Below are positions 1 through 12,700 of a DNA stretch of 64,000 bases, in pieces. The first letter of the stretch is position 1. Every line of letters begins with the position of its first letter. This DNA is from Archegozetes longisetosus. Taxonomy: Eukaryota; Arthropoda; Arachnida; Sarcoptiformes; Trhypochthoniidae. A program made the translations under genes and the position numbers. Where the stretch lies: NCBI GenBank assembly GCA_018873245.2, contig JAEMBT020000009.1:4084242-4148241 (forward strand), given 5' to 3'. Under the pieces are notes generated by a model that saw only the letters and a program-made list of their open reading frames with translations, did not search any database and was not told the DNA's origin.

Positions 1-24
1 TTAAAAGTTAAGGAATTTTTTTAG

Positions 25-382
25 ATTATATGACACCGCAGAATTTGGACATATGAATAAGTGGCGGGACGTTGCTTTGAAAATGTTTGGATACGACGTC
101 ACGGAACCCGAGACTAGAGAAATGAGTGATTCTGTGACCTTGGACAAGATGAGAATAGCTTTTGGGCCTTATTTTCTCGGCTTATTTCTCTCGTTCATTT
201 TTGTATTGATTGAGAATTCAATCATTAAAAGAGATTCTCACAACATAGCTGTGGACAATTCACATTCCAAAAAATATTTAGAAATTGTGAAAGCCTCTAA
301 ACCTGTGAAAAGATCGAGACTTTATGCAAATGAGATCAGAATTGGGAAGAGCTTAATCGATAAATTTGGAAGAGCTCATTGA
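25..382 (+). CDS. Ionotropic receptor, last exon only (IR copy 1, partial)
   Basis: This is the final exon of an ionotropic receptor (IR, a variant glutamate-receptor-like chemosensory channel). Its other exons lie left of the window. The exon follows a TTTTTTTAG acceptor and opens one base into a codon. It encodes the end of ligand-binding lobe S2 (LYDTAEFGHMNKW), then a hydrophobic segment around AFGPYFLGLFLSFIFVLIE that fits transmembrane helix M4, then a basic cytoplasmic tail ending KFGRAH and a stop. The last exon of the IR gene at 6760-7096 is a close paralogue with the same intron phase and an almost identical tail. A mariner relic sits 60 bp downstream. The IR assignment rests on that paralogue, whose M1, pore and M3 parts are visible. 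Confidence 0.7.
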
Positions 383-445
383 ACTTAATTATCTTTCTTA
401 ATATAGTGATATATTGACTTATTTCTATTAATGAAAATATTATTA

Positions 446-1323
446 TGCCGGTCCAAAACAGATATCAGAGTTTGATCTAGATATTTTGTAAATATGTTTA
501 TATGATATTAATACACAGTTATATATTTGCCACTCCATGGTGCAGTTGCTTTTAATATTGTTGTTTCTAATACTTGGTTTTGCAAGTGGCCCGAACTTTG
601 ATCCTCTTCGGGTCAGTGTTACACCAGAATAACAGAGAGCTTTTTTTTAAAATGTCATGTGCTTTTGGGCCACACTGCTCCTGAAATTTACGTTATGTTG
701 ACTAAAATAGCTGGGTGAAACAGTTACAGTGAAAGACAAGTTTATAGAATTCATAATCAATTTAAGTTCGAAGGACGTTTGTCAAGTCACCAAGAGCCTC
801 ATGGAGGAAGACCTCATGAAGCTACAGATGAAGTACACGAAGAAGCACTAAATTCTGCCCAGAGGTCGAAATTTCAACAACGAGGTTTATCGTGAATTTT
901 TGGAAAATGTATTTCTTTTTACGTAAAAAACACCGGGTCCCGCATTCAATCATCTTGCGTGATAATGCAAGGGCACATAAGCATCAAAATATCGAAACCT
1001 CCTTTCAGAGGCATAGATGGGAAGTGTTGAAACATCCACTTACAGCTCAGATTTGAACCCTTGTGACTATGATGGTATCATGAGAGTAAAGAGGCCTGTT
1101 AAACATCAAAGATTTATTAATGAGGTGGATCTGAAAGATGCTTATGACGAAGTTATTAAAGACATAAACATACAAAAGTCCGCGATTGCTATACAACGCC
1201 TCCCTATACGTCGTGAAACTGTAATTAAATTTGAAGGAGATTATATTATATAATCTTTAAATACTATTTTTGTATCTTAAATACTTTAAGAAATACAACT
1301 CTGATATATGTTTTAGACCGACC
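446..1323 (+). mobile_element. Mariner element copy 1, internally deleted
   Basis: The ends are inverted repeats (TGCCGGTCCAAAACAG on the left, the complement of GGTCGGTCTAAAACAT on the right). TA lies immediately outside each, as expected for Tc1/mariner insertion. The coding remnant starts at an ATG at 537 with a hydrophobic leader, then the DPLRVSVT motif shared with the copies at 19825 and 49343. The middle of the transposase is deleted. The C-terminal part (about 965-1253) keeps a DNARAHKH motif and SSDLNPCDYD, which contains the third catalytic Asp. Several stops and frameshifts make it non-coding. The paralogous flank downstream of the second IR gene (about 7096-7160) lacks the element and acts as an empty site. 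Confidence 0.8.
537..1253 (+). pseudogene. Mariner transposase, deleted and frameshifted
   Basis: The frame from 537 reads a strongly hydrophobic start (MVQLLLILLFLILGF) followed by DPLRVSVT, with a stop shortly after. Homology resumes near 960 and runs to a stop at 1253 (ORF segment 1017-1253). The helix-turn-helix middle and first catalytic Asp region are missing compared with the 49.3 kb copy. It cannot encode an active transposase. Confidence 0.7.
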
Positions 1324-2430
1324 TAATATAATTGAGCACAACTGTTGACTTTCAATAACTTTATCTCTGATTGAAACTGGGCTAATATTTAATACATAAC
1401 TATGTTCATAAACCTTCCATGAACTTGAGTGAAGGCACACCTCTTACGACTAAATGTTTTCGAGACTCACTGCGTTTGACTAGATTTGAATCGAGCTAAT
1501 TATTACATAAATAAATATTCATTTATTTATTGATTAATTTTCGAATATAAGAAAGCAATTTAATAACAAATAATTCAATTATAAGTGTATTAATATTATT
1601 AGATGTTTTGAATTATTGCATTTGGAGATAATGATTGACTAAATATTAAACAAGGTTTGATTGAAATCATGATTTTATTAATTTATAAATAATTGATTTG
1701 ATGACTATTCAAAATAGTAGCATATTTACATTGAATCAGTTTTTGTTTGTAGTTATTATAAGTAAAACAAAAATTTTTATAATTTAGCGCAATATTTACT
1801 GAATGCATTTCTTGTTTGTTAGACATTTTGTACAATTAGTTTCGTTATTTTTGTTTTAAAAACAATATTTAAAGCTTTTAATTAATGCAATCGACTATTG
1901 ATTAACATAACGTAAGTTCAAGATTCGAATCTGGCTAAATATTATTCATTCAAATAGAAATTAATCAGTACGAAAGTAGACTTCAACTCAATTGTTGACA
2001 CCTCAATCAAAACCTTCATGTTTTTCAAATTTATAAAAAGTAGAATTAATTCTATAATCATTTATTTACTATTTGTAAAGCTTTTGATTTTAAACTTGAA
2101 AATATTTTATTTAAGGTTAACTACTTGTGATTATCTCAATTGATTGAATTTATATTCGATCTTTTTTATATATTGAGTAGTAGCTACAATAAAGGTGTTA
2201 ATGACCAGATTTTAGGCTATTTCAAATTTTTATTCGGTCGCTCTAATCCTAATAAAGTTAGTGCTCAAAACATCTTAACGAGTTTACTCTAAATATCAAT
2301 CAATTCGTGAGTTTAGAGTAAATATCAAAATACAAAATACAATTCTAAAATTTTAATAAACCTTACACATTTTCTTGTGATCTTCAAAATCTGATTTCAA
2401 TTTCTTAAGAATTTCATGACCTAAATCATA
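1324..2430. other. 3' flank of IR copy 1, no gene seen
   Basis: This AT-rich stretch has no coding signal I can support. The part from 1340 to about 1700 aligns by eye with 7140-7450 downstream of the second IR gene (shared TGTTGACTTTCAATAA, and CACTGC then TTTGA followed by TTCGAATC/TTGAATCGA motifs). It is therefore part of a tandem duplication of an IR gene plus its 3' flank. Confidence 0.5.
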
Positions 2431-4430
2431 AATCTTAGACTAATCTTTTGAATCGATGTTCATATTGAGGCCAAACACAAACGAATCGATTGATGTCTCT
2501 TTAAGTAGACTCTGATTCAAATGTTTTTACGTTTGGGCCAAATATAACTAAAGTTTATAATATTTGTAAACACTATTCGCCTGTTGATTAAGTCTCGATT
2601 TATATTTTGTTTGAAAATTAGATTAATAGTAATATAATTTAAATCTTTTTATTTAATTAATTGAATTATAATTAATTTTGAACATTTTCTTACAATTAAG
2701 CCTGACTATAATGGAAGACGAGATCTAAATTCAAATCAAATTAATTACAAATACTTATCAAAAGTTACTTTGAACAAAACTAAAAGTACTAAAAACACTT
2801 CTTTTGATTAGTAAGAAAATAGAGGTATTTTTGTTATGCCGTTCTGGTTCGAGCTCATAAACCTAAACGCATAACTGGGGACTAAAATTAATTATTTATC
2901 CAGTATTCTGAAACAAATATTCTATTAAATTCTTAGTAATATTAAACTTTGTTTGATTACAATCTTTTATTTTCTTTAAAAAATTATAAGTATTTAAAAT
3001 AATATTTAATAAAAATGGGAGTCGACCGTTTGACCTACCGACCATTTGATCTACCAACCGTTTTGTTGGGTTAGGTAGGTTAGGTTAGGTTAGATAAAAT
3101 GATTGGTAGGTCAAATGGTCCGGATCCAATAAAAATATATAAAAGAAATATAGCATAAGATTTAGACGTGATTTCGTTATTTGGTTGATACATAAAGATA
3201 TTATAAACATATTTAAAGGTTTTCAAATTTTAAAAAATTTTTACTTTCGCTCAGAGGCATAATGAGGTCCTCTCCTCGAGGCCTCCGCCTAAAGGCTGAC
3301 TCTCTTCACAAGTTTTTAAAAATATCTTATATAAACAAAATAGATCAGAATTGTTATTCTTTTAAAATATGAGCAGCATTTCACAGCAAACGTTAATACA
3401 GTGATAACCTTGAAAGCGTTAGTAAAGCATTACATAAAATATAAAGCATTGTTGAGATAACTGTTTGATAAACTATTTTAAAGGAATGAAAAACTGATTT
3501 AAAATCAGAGAATTTATATTTGCATAACGTTTTTATTATGAAAAAATTGCTTTGACAAATGTCGAAATAACACAAAATCAAATATAAATCAATAATTGTT
3601 TTGAAATGAAATACAAAATAATGTTTTGACAAAAATGATTGAATGACATATATTTTTAATGTAATAAAACGTGCAATGAATGAGTGCCAGAGTGACGCTG
3701 TAGCTATAAACGATTTTCATTATTTTTCAAATCATAGTTATCAATAGGTTTTCTAAGTTCTACTATATTAATACTTATAGCTTAACTGAAAAGTCATATC
3801 AAATTAGTGGAAATGATAATAGTTAGAGCAGTTTAAGGTGGCTTCTATTGAGATAAAATTCTCATTTATTTTATATACAGTTTTTGCATTTTGCCTAAAG
3901 TGCTCTTTTCTTATCAATTGTCAAGGTTCAGGATAGAAAAAGTATACCTAAATAAATCCTTTTGTTTATTAAATAAGATTTTAATAAATCACTTTAAATA
4001 ATAATAATCTATTAACTTATACTTAAATGTAATTCAAGTCTATCCAAATGCATGACAATTATTTAAATTTTTAACTAAATCAAAGAGCTTTTTTACAGTA
4101 AAACCTTAACATATTTTTTAAAAGTATTTTTCGATTGGGGAAAAAATGATGTAATGATAAACAAAATGAAAGAAATTTTTTGTTTAGATAATGAATTTGC
4201 GAATAAGCATTATGTAAATACCGAATGCTTTTAATGATCGTTAAAAGAAAGGAATTAATCGCATATATAGGCATAGTTTAAGGAACTATGAATTTAGATT
4301 AGAGTAAACACCAGTAATTTAATAATTGATCTGAATATACTAAACTTGGACAATGAATTTTTGATTATATAGCATTTAATGTTAAAGTATTGAAGTTTAA
4401 AGAACAAATTCGGAGGATTTTTAACTTTAA
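2430..4430. repeat. Duplicated 5' flank of the SLC12A9-like gene (copy 1)
   Basis: Many segments match, in the same order and orientation, the region at about 61010-62310 just upstream of the SLC12A9-like start codon. Examples are CATATTGAGGCCAAAC at 2460 and 61028, TAATGTAATAAAACGTG at about 3657 and 61520, and GGAACTATGAATTTAGATTA at about 4281 and 62167. Copy 1 is longer because it holds extra material at about 2820-3400. No SLC12 exon follows copy 1; the IR gene starts about 540 bp later. Confidence 0.6.
3018..3128. repeat. Short inverted-repeat element with GTTTGACCTACC ends and TTAGG-like core
   Basis: The left end GTCGACCGTTTGACCTACC and the right end GGTAGGTCAAATGGTCCGG are imperfect inverted repeats. 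The centre contains GGTTAGGTTAGGTTAG, three units of the arthropod telomere-like TTAGG motif. A second, longer copy with the same end sequences is at about 39141-39567. It resembles a small non-autonomous element, but no target-site duplication is evident. Confidence 0.45.
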
Positions 4431-4965
4431 GAAGAGTCAAAACTTATCTAAGCAAATCTGTCAACTTATAAATTGAATGGTTTAGCTTTCATTTTAATAC
4501 AAAGAGAAATTGCTTCATCATTGAATTAAGGTAAATTATTATTAAATTTGCTAAAAGTAATTGTGATATAAAAATTGTATTGACTTAAATTATAATTAAA
4601 TTTGTACTAATATTGACTGGAAAATTTCAGATTTCTAGCCCCAAAATGGATATATATGTTATGGCAACGGAAAACCCATAAGAATGATCACAAAATGTGC
4701 GTTCAATAAATATAATAAATTCTTTTATTATATGACATACAAGTGTTTATTCAATGAATATATAATTCATATAAAATATAATGAAAATGATATATTGCTT
4801 TTAAGCTAATTTGATTTATTAAATACTATGACTAACAATCGATAAGTATTTCTATATATCAGGTAAGAATTTTTACTTTGATTAGAATTGTGATTGAATT
4901 CGAGCTAATTTGAAAAGACTATCTTTTAAGAGTGAATATCAGTAAAAAAGAAAAAGATTTTCGAA

Positions 4966-7096
4966 ATGCTTAAATGGACTCCTAAAACAAATTTTGATTG
5001 CAATATAATTCCTCATAATGAAGAAGGAGTTCCTCACACATTTGGGTTCAACTTTGAGCCAAAAGGAAATTTCACATTTACCTGGAGCTTAGCTGTAAGT
5101 CATATTCTATACTGATGTCAAATTTTAAGGTTTAATTTTTCATAAGCTCAAAGACATACCAACCAGATATATTTGTACGAGATTTCTTTTCATGGCCAAA
5201 GAATTAGTCAAAAGGACTCAATTTGGGTGAAAATTGAAATTAATTACAATTTCCTACTTATTTTGTGTTATGTCTTATTCTTTAGAGCAATTCCCGTATT
5301 TATTGAACGGGATCGGATATTAAGAATCAAAGGTTTTAATGAAACTGCTGGATCTCAATTAAGTTATATTTATTCTAATGTGAGTCTAACTTGCATTTTC
5401 CCATTGTTTAATGTTCTTTAGGCTTAAGAACTAGTAATAGTAATGGTTTATTCAAACCTTAATTAAACAACGCTGAAAGTAATACTTAACTTTAGAGTCA
5501 AAATTTTAGACACATAGTCGGTCAATATACTTGAATAACACTGAGTGAAAACTTTAAATACTTTTTCTTCGAATGCACACGAATTAGATGAAATCAAAAC
5601 AGTTGAGCACTTCTTCCCATTGTAGGTGATTTGAATGTAGTAAAAATTATTGTTCACTTTGATAGGAAGTAGACATAGTTCTGGATCGTTATCCAATAAC
5701 TGAAATGGTAGAATCGTTTACAACTATATCTTCAAATGCTGGAAATTTTCCAACATTTCTAATACTGGGCAGTAAATATTCACATAAAGGATCCAATCCT
5801 TTCTTTGATGCCAGAAAAATATATGACAATCATGTGAGTTTTCAAATCATAACTTGTTTTCTATTTGATCGTTAAATGATTTTCTTATAGTTTTGGCTTT
5901 TACTGGGATTATCATTAATTATAACTTCACTTATGTTGTATTTCGAAGTATTATATAAGAGTAAAAAATATGGATTTACTAATCGAATTGGAATTCATGC
6001 ATATTTTGATCAAATTTGGTCTGTCATTAATGCTCTATTTATGCAAAGTAATTATTGAAACTTTTTGTTAACTATTTTTAATTTGCTTTTGATTATATTA
6101 TTTTGATAGCGTTCAACTTTAAATATTATTCTTCAAGATATATACTAATTATTGGTATTTTGCTAATAGTAAAAGTTGTTATAAATAATGCATTTTCTTC
6201 ACTAATACTTTCGATAACAATTCAATCGCGTTATAATGTTATCGATTCACTCGAACAACTACTTCAAAGAAAAGACTTAATACCGCTCTTATATCTCTCA
6301 AAGACAGATATCAATCGGATACTAGTAAATTCTGATTCGTTAAAAATACTTTGACTGTATTTCTGAAGGTTTTTATTTAATGAAATTTGTTTAGAAAAAT
6401 GGTAGTCCAATAGAAAAACTAATCATCAATAAAGGCTTAATATACGGTAAAGAAAATAATATGAATGCAAATTTTTCTAAGTTATTAAAATTAAAGTCAA
6501 GTTTGGTTAATAATATAACCAAAGAACAAACCCATGTTTTAATTGGACCCAAAAGTATTCTAAATCTACTAACTGCCAAAGGTTATGAAAAAAACAAGAG
6601 AATTTTTCATATCTCAAGAAATATGTACCATTATAGAGCTTATGGGTATGTCTATAATAAGAATTTGGATAAATTTATTGGTCAAAAGTTTGATCAGATG
6701 TAAGAAGTCTTCAATAACAAATAAATATTCATCAGTTTAAAACTATGGGATATTTTCAGATTGTACGATATCATAGAATTCGGACATATGAGTAAATGGC
6801 AGGACATTACCTATAAAGTATTTGGATACAACGCTACGGAGCCCGAGAGTAGAGAAATAAGTAATTATGTGACTGTGGAAAAGATGAGAATAGCCTTTGG
6901 ACCGTATTTCTTCGGGTTATGCCTTTCGTTCATTTTTATATTGATCGAGTGTTCGAGCATATTTGCGGACAACTCACATTTCAAAAAATATTTGGAAATT
7001 GTGAAAGCCTCTAAACCTGTGAAAAGATCGAGACTTTATGCAAATGAGATCAACATTGGGAAGAGATTAATCGATAAATTTGGAAGAGCTCATTGA
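4966..7096 (+). CDS. Ionotropic receptor (IR copy 2), seven readable exons
   Basis: Readable exons are 4966-5094, 5286-5379, 5666-5833, 5891-6047, 6110-6324, 6395-6699 and 6760-7096. The last five join in consistent phases (0, 1, 0, 2) with GT-AG sites. They give part of ligand lobe S1 (EVDIVLDRYPIT), helix M1 (FWLLLGLSLIITSLML), a pore-loop segment (IWSVINALFMQ), helix M3 (RYILIIGILLIVKVV then SSLILSI), lobe S2, helix M4 (FGPYFFGLCLSFIFILIE) and a basic tail. This order is the ionotropic glutamate receptor/IR layout, so the likely role is a ligand-gated cation channel in chemosensory cells. The first exons are less certain: 4966-5094 ends in phase 0 but 5286-5379 needs a preceding phase-2 exon, and part of S1 between 5380 and 5665 is not found. 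Either a short exon was missed or the gene is damaged. The N-terminus may extend upstream. Confidence 0.65.
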
Positions 7097-9109
7097 ATTT
7101 AACTATCTTTTTTAATATAGTGATATATTGGCTTATCTTTTCAATGTTGACTTTCAATAATTTCATCTTTGAAATTCAGCTATTGTTTAGTGATTATATA
7201 ATTATGTTCATAATCATTCCTAGAATTGGAGTGAAGTCAAATGTTTTTATGTCTGATTGTTATCGAGACCCACTGCTTTTGATTAGATTCGAATCGATCT
7301 AATTATTGTATAAATAAGTACACATTTATTTATTAATTAAGTTTCGAATATAAGTAAATATTTCAATATTAAATAGTTCAATTATAAGTGTATTAAATAT
7401 TTTGAATTATTGCATTTGAGATACTGATTGACATAGTATTAAATAAGTTTTTATTTAAATTGTAATATTGTTCCGGTTAGAACTCTATAATCATAATGCA
7501 TAACTAGGGGCTAAAAATACTTCTAAAATGAATATTTATTATATTTTCAATAATATTAGCCTTTATTTGATTGTAATCTTTTATCATGTTATATAAATAT
7601 GAGAGAATGTAAATAAAAACGAATGAAATCTATAATAATTAATTAGTTTGTAATGTAAAATAAAATATTGGACATGCCTTATATATATTTTGCACAATTT
7701 GTCTCTAATAACAATAGTGTATTCATTCATAGAATTTTAATAGTTTTAAGGATTTTCTCATAGAAGTCTTCAATGTTCAAAAATATTTAATACATTTTTA
7801 CATTCATTACAAGGTTCATATATGAAGTCTTGACTTAAGGCCTCCGCTTAAATTCTCTTTTCTTAAGTTTTTTAATGTGACTTAACTACACAATAGATCT
7901 CGTGATATGTAAAAAGAAACTCGAAATACAATATAACCTGCATTTAATATAATGTCGCGCCAACCAATGTTAATACTTCTCTATACGGTATACTCTATAC
8001 GAAGAATCTTAGGGAAGTTGATTTGCTTATGAATTCGGTGAAGCAGGACATAATCGAAGTGACAAACTTTCTGATCGTTTGTCCCACGACAAGAATTTTT
8101 AAGACTGATAATTCAAGTCTCATCTAAATACGCAGTATAAAAGTAAATTTATTGCGATGTTTATAAAATAGTGTTTGTACATATTTCATAACTGTTTGAT
8201 TTTTAACATATCCTTTATTATTGTTCATTAAAAATTTGAAATTCAACCCAAATTGCCTCTCAATTTAGGTCTTAAGTCATAAAATCATTATTGCATATAA
8301 TTATTTTATAACGTTTAATAATAACTGCTTCAGTGATTATGGTTGTTATTATATATAAACAAACGCTTCAAAGTTCAACTTACAAAAGAATTTTTTTATA
8401 AAAATTACAAAAATGGCTAATCATTAGTTAATCAATAAATTATTTTATATTAAATTACCAAAATTTGAAGTACATAAACCATAAAATTTGATATAATTTC
8501 TATCTATTTTATGTAATTTTGTGTATTACGTATTAAATTTTGAGTTAAATATTGCTAAGAGTCCAAAATAAATAACTCTATTTTTCATGTATGTCAGTTT
8601 TGTTTTGGAGTATTGCACATAAGATTACTAGAAGTACACAAGATAAGGCTTACATCTTTTTAAGATAAGATATGTGTATACGAGACCTAGTTTTACAAGA
8701 GTGGACTAAAAGTGAAAGTGTGAGAGAAAAAGTCCACATTTCATGGTACTTTTTATAGTGTTTAAGACTAAATTTCATGTATTATGTATAATGTATTATA
8801 CATAATAATGGAGTTAGTGTCGTGAAAATTTTGATTCACTCCAAATAATTGATATAACTTGAGATGACTAATACTTACAGATGAACAATAATAATGATTA
8901 CTTAATGAAGTAGTTATTAATTTTAGTTTTTCTTACCATAATCATCATAACGTTTTGATCAATCTCTGAACCCATGTTATTATATCAATCATTTAGAGTC
9001 GTTCTAAAGTTATAATGGATACTAAAGACAAATTAAGTGTAGTGTACAACGTATATGCGAAGTACCTTCAAATTGCTTGAAAAAGTGATTCAATTTGTCC
9101 AAATTACTA
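7097..9109. other. Intergenic, partly duplicated IR 3' flank
   Basis: The first 800 bp aligns in patches with 1340-1700, 2850-2975 and 3265-3310, the flank of IR copy 1. No supported gene follows. The sequence is AT-rich with a small palindrome near 8777-8805 (ATGTATTATGTATAATGTATTATACATAA). Confidence 0.4.
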
Positions 9110-9709
9110 TGCTTGAACAAGTTGAACGGGTTTTCCAACGGCTAGATACAAATAGACACAGTAGTGATTCGCCTACATGTTTTATTCATTATTACAATTT
9201 GGAAATCCAAAAAATTATAATCTGTTAAAATAAGTCAGTCACTAATAGATTTGTATCTATACAAGTAGCTTACTGTTTGAAAAACTAATAGCTCTAACTG
9301 TCATTTGTATGTCAAATAAACTTTTCTGGCTTTGTAAAGATATAGGCTATGAAATGGATGAAATGTAGACCTTTTCTCTTACATCTCGAGTTTTTAGTTG
9401 ATTTTTGAAAGGAAGTCTTGTAAGCTATAAATATGTTCTAATTTCTTATCATGTTTGTATGGTTATAACATCAAAATCCAAGGCTTTAATCTTGTTTCTA
9501 GTCAAGATATATGAGACAAATTTTTAATAACAATAACAAACTTTTGGTTATCAGCACTTAGTAATGCAATGAATATTGAAAGCTCAGCTTTTATGCTGCT
9601 AATTGAATACTGTATAACCTGAGAATATCTAATTTGAATAACATAAAGTTCATAATAAGTCTATTTAACACTCAGTTTTGCGTAAAAAATTTCTAAACTT
9701 TGTTCAACA
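9110..9709. other. Upstream region of the RING-ZYG11 fusion gene
   Basis: Six hundred AT-rich bases precede the fusion gene's start codon. I see no ORF, no clear TATA box and no repeat that can be defended. The promoter and 5' UTR presumably lie here. Confidence 0.3.
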
Positions 9710-12700
9710 ATGGGTTATGATGTGAATAGATTCAAAAATTCAGATATAAATCAAGAGTTTATTTGTGGTATATGTCACGATGTGCTTAAAGATCCGTTAG
9801 TTATAAATCCTTGTGATCACATATTTTGTTCTGAGTGTATTAATCAGTGGATTAAAGAAAAAGGTTTGTTTAGTTACTGACATTAATTGAGCCAACATAC
9901 TTAAGTGAAGTTTATTTGCGTTAAAGTCAATTAAGCGAAAAGTCATTTAAGGGAAGATCTTTTGAGCGAAAGCTACTATCAGAGATAAATATTAAATTTA
10001 CATCGACTCTAATAGGGTTTATATTTTTCCATTAAGAGTCAAGTTTGAAACACTCCTCGAAAGACAATCCTAGATCTTACTAATCCTATATAACAAACAA
10101 TTAGATCTACACAAATTCGATGTATAATAGTGTTTGAAAGCTCTTCCATTGAATATTTTATTTGCTCATTTGTTTTATTATGTGAAATAACTATTTTAAA
10201 ATATTGATGTCTGGAGTAAAGCATATAACTTTAACCAAGGAGGAAAATTTTTCAGCTTATCTTCAGAAACGACAAAAAGTTAAATGGTATCAGTTGTTGA
10301 GTTTGTCGAAAGAAATCAGAAAACTCATGAAAGGTTGTATGATCTTTCAAAGTAGTAAATTTAAAAAATAACCGAAAGAACACAATCATATTTCGAGTGA
10401 AACTGAGAGGGAAAGAAAGCATACCAAATCTTAACTTAAAAAGAAACTATGGTCCAACTGTCTAAACTATCAATGCATATACATTCGAAGCACCCCAATT
10501 GAGCCTAAGACAATTGGGCCTTGGCAGTTGAGCCTCCGACAATTAAGCTTTTGACAATTAACCTTAATTTTTCAATGAATGAGGGAATACTTTGTAAATG
10601 ATAGTTTCGATCATTTTATCATGTGATCCGTTTTACGGAATTTAATACAAACGCGTGATGGAGAGCATATTTGTATTTTATTCTACAAAACAGATCACAT
10701 TATAATGTTATATTAAAGTAAAAAGTATTTTAATTTGTTTTGAGAACTTTTATTTGTTATGACTATGAGAATAAAACTCCTTAATTGTAATGACTATAAA
10801 AGATTATGTTTAGCCTGTTATAATTGTATTAATAAACTCTTGGTCTGAATTAGTTACAAAAGGAAATGAATTATTATGAGAATTTAATATTTGAATGCTT
10901 AAAAATCCTTTTTTAGGAATAAAATTCTTAAAATTATAAGTCGAAAATATTCTTAACATCCTTTTATTAATTAGCTAGAAAAGTATAAAAGATGAGAGTA
11001 ATAGAGTAGAAATTGAGTAAGAGAGTGAGAGAGCTTAGATTATGAATGACACTTTTAAATCTTTGTGTATTATCATTCAATCTATATACTAATAAGGATT
11101 GTTAATTGTTAAAGTCTAAGAGTTGTTATTTCATTTTATAAAAATCCACTCTCAATAAAATGATCGCAGGTATCATTTCCAACTCATTCCCACAAATATA
11201 AAATTACAGCTTTTAAAGTGAGGCTCGACTGTCATAGACTCTAATGATGCAAAGCTTGATTATCTCAGACTCATATGTCGCAAAACTCGATTGTCTTAGG
11301 AACATTTGATATGGAACCAAATTCAAACTTTCATATACCACTAAAGTCGGTGTAGATCGTTGTTTAACTATTATCGATTTAAAACTCAGCCATATTTCCT
11401 TAAGATAACCAACAACGAATGTATGCGAATGCAACAAGGTTTTGATGATATCGAAATCGGAGCTACTCTTCCACAGTACTTGTCGGTCTCATCAATAATA
11501 TAATAGTCAAACATGAGTTAATACAACCAGAGCCTACAATAGTAGAGATTTAAATGTAAGCGGAAAGTTTTTAGCTATTGTGAATAATCGAAAGTTTTAC
11601 TTTCGGATAATGAGATGGATGACAAAATTTCGGCCTTTATTACTGAAGATTTTCTTAAGTTATTCCTTGATCTTTTAAATTACACTTAAATATTACTTGA
11701 GATTAAAATGGATAGATACAGGTAAACCTGTGAAAGCGTACACCTGTGTGAGGAGTACATCTGTTAAGGAGTAAAATTTATGAGACGTTCTTCTGTTTTC
11801 CCATTATAAAACCATCTTAATAAGGAATAAACCTGTTTAGCGCATACGAGTACAGTATGTTAAGTATATTAAAAGTCCTTTCAATACGAGTAAGAACTGT
11901 GTTAGACGAACACGACTAGTTGTACATATTTTGATACTCAAGCGCAAACAATTTGTTCTGATTTTAATACTCAACATACTTCTGTTGTCTGCTAATTGGT
12001 TATTCGATAAGTCATTATGACTAGTCAAAAGTTGGCATTCCACTGAGGTGTGATCTACAAGTATAAGTGATCTACAACTAGAACTTGTCTCACTGTAACT
12101 AAGTCATAGGGCAATTTCTGTATTAATAAAAACTTTGGAAAATGGCCATTTGCAATATACAGGTGTAGTTCAATATTATAACTGATTTGATTTTGCACTT
12201 TTGTAAGCTTTCTAGAAATTAGTAATAACACGTGTAAAACAGTATGAATAGTCATGTAAACTGGAAGATGTATCTCAGTCCGATAATTGCGTTGGCTACT
12301 CACAATAATGAGACTCTTGGAATTATATGTAATTATTGCCACCGAAGAAGCACGTGTTTCTTCCCTTCAGCATCATCATCTTTTGCCTCATAAAGGTAAT
12401 CTCCCGGTTTCCACCAAATGTGGCTCAACCACAGCTCAAGTTATTCGCCGTAAGAATCTTCGCGATGGAACAGTTCGGGAATATACAACATTGCATTGCA
12501 CTAGAAGAGGTTGTCAGACGTTTCAGTCCATCAGGAAGACCAACGCTTTTTTCACCTACACCGATTTATATGGCGGCTGCCGTAGCAATCTTTCCCTAGG
12601 CCAAATCTTGGAACTTTGTTATTATTGGGTCATGGAGATTACACTGGTAACCGCCGAAGCGCTAACTGGTCAATGTAATCAGGCAGTTTGCGACTGGTTT

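Noticed and set aside
3393..3632. 79-codon minus-strand frame
   Set aside because: No motif, lies in the duplicated SLC12 flank, and the matching region near 61380-61500 does not keep the frame.
4080..4274. 64-codon minus-strand frame
   Set aside because: Lies in the same duplicated flank and has no recognisable motif; the counterpart at about 61930-62130 has indels.
5147..5213. Possible extra IR exon (frames reading ...QPDIFVRDFFSWP or IYLYEISFHGQ)
   Set aside because: The candidate splice sites do not give a phase compatible with both the preceding and following exons, so I did not include it.
12055..12342. Minus-strand 95-codon frame at the left end of Merlin-A
   Set aside because: It lies over the element's end and has no transposase or other motif; the plus-strand transposase explains the region.
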